Shown in pieces: positions 5,874 to 8,495 of a DNA stretch of 8,495 nt (positions are counted from its first letter, which is position 1; the number at the start of each line of letters is the position of its first letter). The stretch is from Desulfuromonadaceae bacterium (GTDB lineage Bacteria > Desulfobacterota > Desulfuromonadia > Geobacterales > Pseudopelobacteraceae). The notes below the pieces were generated by a model, which was given only the letters and a program-made list of their open reading frames with translations, made no database searches and was not told the origin of the DNA. A program made the translations under genes and the position numbers. The DNA lies in NCBI GenBank assembly GCA_028686145.1, contig JAQUCQ010000131.1, positions 1-8,495 of the forward strand. Reading direction: 5' to 3'.

Positions 5874-7004
5874 TCAGGATGCCTCAAGACAGAGTGCAGC
5901 ATAGATCCGGGCTGCGCCGGACACTTCCTCAAAGACCACCCGCTCATCAGGCGTGTGAGCTGTTTCCAGAGATCCGGGACCGAGGATAAGCGGTTTTACA
6001 CCCGATGCATAAAAGAGATTGCCGTCCGAATGAGAACGGAAGGCATCCATCTGTAAGGGCTGACCAAGACGAGGGTAGACCTCCTGTAAAATTTGTGCCA
6101 GACGGTTGTCGGTGCCAAGATTGTAGCCTGCGGAGGCAAAATCAAACGTGACTTCGAGATTCAGCCCGGAAATGGTCCGGTCAAAGTTGGCGACGATACA
6201 GCGAATTTCATCCTGGAGTGAGAATGGGTCATGGTTGGGCGGCAGATGCAGATCTATCCAAGTTTCACAACGATCCGGAACGACAAAACCGGCCTGTGAT
6301 GATCTCATTTCCCTGATCGAATAGACTATGTCAGATGTAGCCCGATCGAACAACGGGTCATTCCCTAACAACAACAAAACATGCAGCATCGATTCAACGG
6401 CATTATGACCCAGCTCAGGAAGAGAGGAGTGGCTGCGGAGGCCGCGTGTGACGAAGCCTGCCTCCAGATAACCGTAATGCGCGAATCCGGCCGCCAGGTT
6501 GGTGGGTTCGCCGATGACCACCCAGGGAGGTTGGTACGATTCAAGAAAGGTGGCACTGCCGTCGCCATTTTCTTCCTCTCCCACAACCAGTAAAAGGCCA
6601 ACTGAAGGGCGCTCAGCCGGTTTAAGGGCTTCGGTCAGAGCCAACCATGTCTCGATCATGGCCGCGCAGCCTCCCTTCATGTCTGCGCTTCCCAAACCAC
6701 GGATGATGCCGTCTTCTTCCTGAGGTCCGACCTCGTCCAGGTCCCAGGCCGGGACAGTATCCACATGGCCTACCATGTAGAGTTGCGGTTCGTCTGGCCC
6801 CATGGTAACGAGCAGATTATAACGGTCCTCGTCCACTTCCTGGCGTTCTACGCAAAAGCCGGCCCGGGTGAGGAGTTCCTCTAGGTAGATTTGGATGTCT
6901 TCTTCCTTGCCGGACGGAGAATAAATGTCGAGCAACTCCAGAAATGTTTTTCTCAGCCGCTCAGGATTAATGAAGTGCCAGATCTTTTCTACGCGAGCGT
7001 TCAT
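5874..7004 (-). CDS. M20-family zinc metallopeptidase/deacylase (ArgE/DapE/CPG2 type)
   Basis: This 376-aa cytosolic hydrolase belongs to the family that removes acyl groups from amino acids (ArgE, DapE, LysK) or cleaves short peptides and carbamoyl compounds. All two-metal-site residues are visible: His80 and the partner Asp82 in GHVDTVP, bridging Asp108 in GSADMKGG, catalytic Glu143 and ligand Glu144 in GEEENGDGS, Glu166 in GEPTN, and His350 in ETAHTPDE. The lid domain has RSHSSLPELGHNAVES (190-205), with the His192 found in M20 dimers. There is no signal peptide. Its ATG overlaps the stop of the acetyltransferase gene as ATGA and its own ribosome site is weak (AAGG 2 nt away), so translation is probably coupled. 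It is followed 39 bp later by the HAD gene. Beside a GNAT enzyme, a deacetylase role is attractive but is inference. Confidence 0.92.
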   Translation of the reverse strand: MNARVEKIWHFINPERLRKTFLELLDIYSPSGKEEDIQIYLEELLTRAGFCVERQEVDEDRYNLLVTMGPDEPQLYMVGHVDTVPAWDLDEVGPQEEDGIIRGLGSADMKGGCAAMIETWLALTEALKPAERPSVGLLLVVGEEENGDGSATFLESYQPPWVVIGEPTNLAAGFAHYGYLEAGFVTRGLRSHSSLPELGHNAVESMLHVLLLLGNDPLFDRATSDIVYSIREMRSSQAGFVVPDRCETWIDLHLPPNHDPFSLQDEIRCIVANFDRTISGLNLEVTFDFASAGYNLGTDNRLAQILQEVYPRLGQPLQMDAFRSHSDGNLFYASGVKPLILGPGSLETAHTPDERVVFEEVSGAARIYAALCLEAS

Positions 7005-7513
7005 GGCCTTTTGACCGGTTTTTTTACGGTTTTTCGTGACAGGTTGAGAGACATGTACACGTGTTCCTGAATATCATCAAATCCCTGTTTTTGAAAAAAT
7101 TGAATTGCCGGTTGGTTGTCGGCAGAGGTGTCAATGATCATCATCCGTACTCCCTGCACCTTCATGCGGTGCTTGATTTCCTTGAACAGCCTGCTTCCTA
7201 CACCCCCTTGTTGAATATTTATGCGAACTCCTACCCAGACAAGATATCCATATTTCCAGGGTGAATTATGTTTGGTGACTGTTGTTCCCAGGGCAAACCC
7301 GAGAATTTTACCGCCTGCTTCCGCCACCAGGCAGAGCTCGTTATCCGAGTTGAAAAGAGTGGTGATTTCATATTCGTCCCATGTACGATAGAGACTTTGA
7401 AAAGATTCGGCGGTAAAAACCTCTTCACCAATATGGAAGACCACGGGGAAATCATCGATGGTCATCTCCCTGATTCGGAGCGTATCCTTTTCTGCTGACG
7501 GAGTTCCTGGCAT
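7001..7513 (-). CDS. GNAT-family N-acetyltransferase
   Basis: This 170-aa acetyl-CoA-dependent transferase has the GNAT fold. The acetyl-CoA pyrophosphate loop is QQGGVG (101-106, Q/RxxGxG), preceded by the beta-4 strand YLVWVGVR (90-97). The later DTSADNQPAIQFFQKQGF stretch (128-145) is the typical C-terminal helix and strand of RimI-like members. The substrate could be an amine, amino acid or protein N-terminus. A basic tail, KTVKKPVKRP, ends the protein. The start at 7513 has GAGG (7523-7520) 6 nt upstream, inside a palindrome. It is the first enzyme gene of the minus-strand operon, 72 bp after the sigma-54 activator gene, and ends in an ATGA overlap with the M20 gene. Confidence 0.9.
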   Translation of the reverse strand: MPGTPSAEKDTLRIREMTIDDFPVVFHIGEEVFTAESFQSLYRTWDEYEITTLFNSDNELCLVAEAGGKILGFALGTTVTKHNSPWKYGYLVWVGVRINIQQGGVGSRLFKEIKHRMKVQGVRMMIIDTSADNQPAIQFFQKQGFDDIQEHVYMSLNLSRKTVKKPVKRP

Positions 7514-7515
7514 AA

Positions 7516-7529
7516 ATTACCTCGGTAAT
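7516..7529. promoter_or_regulatory. Palindrome ATTACC-TC-GGTAAT over the GNAT ribosome site
   Basis: A 14-bp palindrome (6-bp arms, 2-bp centre) spans the GAGG Shine-Dalgarno of the acetyltransferase gene. It could be a DNA operator. As RNA, a hairpin with a 2-nt loop is strained but could open to a 4-nt loop and partly hide the ribosome site. No binding protein is identified. Confidence 0.35.
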
Positions 7530-7551
7530 AAAAGTAGCAGTGTGGTGGCAC

Positions 7552-7567
7552 GGCATTGGTTGAACCA
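7552..7567 (-). promoter_or_regulatory. Possible sigma-54 (-24/-12) promoter for the GNAT-M20-HAD-G1PDH operon
   Basis: On the minus strand the sequence TGGTTCAACCAATGCC contains the GG (7566-7565) and GC (7554-7553) dinucleotides with exactly 10 nt between them, as sigma-54 promoters require. It is the only such pair in the 72-bp gap. Outside these dinucleotides, agreement with TGGCACG-N4-TTGCW is modest: about 7 of 12 defined positions match in all. The predicted start, near 7541, would give a 28-nt leader that includes the ribosome site. The neighbouring gene encodes a sigma-54 activator, which makes it plausible. Confidence 0.4.
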
Positions 7568-7585
7568 TCACTCCGGGTATCACCG

Positions 7586-8495
7586 CTATTTTTTTAATTT
7601 TGTTCTTCTTAAACGATTGTTAAGGGCTTGGCGCGTTATGCCGAGCATCATGGCGGCGGTACCCTGATTGTTTTTCGCCAATTCAAGCGCCTTTTCGATA
7701 ATAACGCTTTCGGCATATTTCAATGTCGGTATTGACGAAAAGCTAATGCCATTAGTCTCGCAACTGGATACTGAATTCCCTTGTTGCATTACGGCCTTTG
7801 CTGGTTCCTGTTCGCGTGCAATAACCTTTTTCAGAAGTGCTGTAGAAAGCCTGGATGTCGTACTCCTGCTGACAAAATCATATATGATTGACTGAAGCTC
7901 TCGAATATTGCCGGGAAAATCATAGGTAACAAGATAATCGACCAGCTCTTTGCGATATGAAAGTCTGCCTTTTCCCATGGCGCTTGCGGCCTGTCTGATA
8001 AAATGGCTCAAAAGAAGAGGGATGTCTCCTGTCCGTTTCCGGAGCGGCGGAATCGTGACTTGATGGGTGCAGAGACGGAAATAGAGATCTTTGCGAAATT
8101 TTCCGTCATTCATTCTTTGCCACAGAACTCTGTTGGTTGCCACTACCAACCGTGCGTTGCTTTTGAGCGGGTTGTCGGATCCAAGCTGGTAGTACTCGTT
8201 CTCCTGGAGAAGCCGCAGCAGTTTTATCTGTGAAAGTTCGTTCAGGTCTCCAATCTCGTCAAGAAAGATTGTCCCGTTGGCCGCCTTCATGATCAATCCA
8301 TCTCGATCGCTGAGTGCACCGGTAAAGGCACCGCGACGGTGCCCAAACAGGGTGTCGGAAAACATCTGGTCATCAAGGCCGGCGATGTTGATGCTGACAA
8401 AAGCCCCTTTCAGTCCACTCAGTGTATGTACTGCTCGTGCCACCAGTTCTTTGCCGACCCCGGTTTCTCCGGAAATAAGCACCGGTTGCCGTGAT
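7586..8495 (-). CDS. Sigma-54-dependent transcriptional activator (bEBP), AAA+ and Fis-type HTH domains (partial, N-terminus off right edge)
   Basis: These are the last 302 residues of an NtrC-type enhancer-binding protein, which hydrolyses ATP to open sigma-54 promoters. The frame remains open to the right edge, beginning SRQPVLISGETGVGKE, so the true start is outside the window; the GTG at 8482 lies inside Walker A's strand and is not a start. In order are seen: Walker A GETGVGKE, the sigma-54-contacting GAFTGA loop in GHRRGAFTGALSDRDG, Walker B GTIFLDEIGD, sensor I VATNR, the arginine-finger region FRKDLYFRL, sensor II GNIREL, then a variable linker and a C-terminal Fis-like helix-turn-helix (GTAAMMLGITRQALNNRLRR). 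The complete GAFTGA suggests a true sigma-54 activator. The sensory domain is not visible, so its signal is unknown. It lies directly upstream of the enzyme operon on the same strand and probably controls it. Confidence 0.95.
   Translation of the reverse strand, partial: SRQPVLISGETGVGKELVARAVHTLSGLKGAFVSINIAGLDDQMFSDTLFGHRRGAFTGALSDRDGLIMKAANGTIFLDEIGDLNELSQIKLLRLLQENEYYQLGSDNPLKSNARLVVATNRVLWQRMNDGKFRKDLYFRLCTHQVTIPPLRKRTGDIPLLLSHFIRQAASAMGKGRLSYRKELVDYLVTYDFPGNIRELQSIIYDFVSRSTTSRLSTALLKKVIAREQEPAKAVMQQGNSVSSCETNGISFSSIPTLKYAESVIIEKALELAKNNQGTAAMMLGITRQALNNRLRRTKLKK

Noticed and set aside
5571..6056. 161-codon plus-strand open frame crossing the HAD/M20 junction
   Set aside because: It spans two real genes in antisense, and the composition is arbitrary with no recognisable domain.
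7546..7561. TGGCACG on the plus strand, a perfect sigma-54 -24 half
   Set aside because: The -12 part reads TGGTT without the required GC, and the direction is antisense into the activator gene.

Overview
The window looks like chromosomal DNA from a Gram-negative bacterium, perhaps a deltaproteobacterium (Desulfobacterota, Desulfuromonas/Geobacter-like). The signs are a sigma-54 enhancer-binding protein, an HU protein with a lysine-rich tail, an AcuI/YhdH-type reductase and an intermediate GC content. Taxonomy is inferred from gene content only and is uncertain. All complete genes appear intact. I see no transposase, phage gene, tRNA, rRNA or CRISPR array.

Left block (1-2510): two minus-strand genes, an AcuI/YhdH acrylyl-CoA reductase-like enzyme followed by an Old Yellow Enzyme of the YqjM type cut by the left edge, lie divergent from a plus-strand MaoC/hotdog hydratase of the mesaconyl-C4-CoA/itaconyl-CoA hydratase type. 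Together they suggest chemistry on activated double bonds (enoyl-CoAs and enones) around a shared 214-bp control region.

Middle block (2511-4072): an HU nucleoid protein has its own promoter region, including an inverted repeat that could be an operator, and a clear hairpin terminator. It is followed by a stand-alone zinc-type homocysteine S-methyltransferase-family protein.

Right block (4123-8495, all minus strand): the order of transcription is a sigma-54 activator (5' end off the right edge), a GNAT acetyltransferase, an M20 metallopeptidase/deacylase, an MtnX-like HAD phosphatase and a glycerol-1-phosphate dehydrogenase-like oxidoreductase. GNAT/M20 and HAD/dehydrogenase are joined by ATGA overlaps, and M20/HAD by a 39-bp gap, so the four enzymes look like one operon. 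A GG-N10-GC element (sigma-54-like, otherwise weak) sits 28 nt plus the promoter distance upstream of the first enzyme gene, next to the activator gene. This cassette is the most interesting part of the window. An acetyltransferase, a deacylase, a phosphatase and a polyol-phosphate-type dehydrogenase could form a small biosynthetic or salvage route, possibly with an N-acetyl-protected intermediate. The substrate cannot be read from the sequence.
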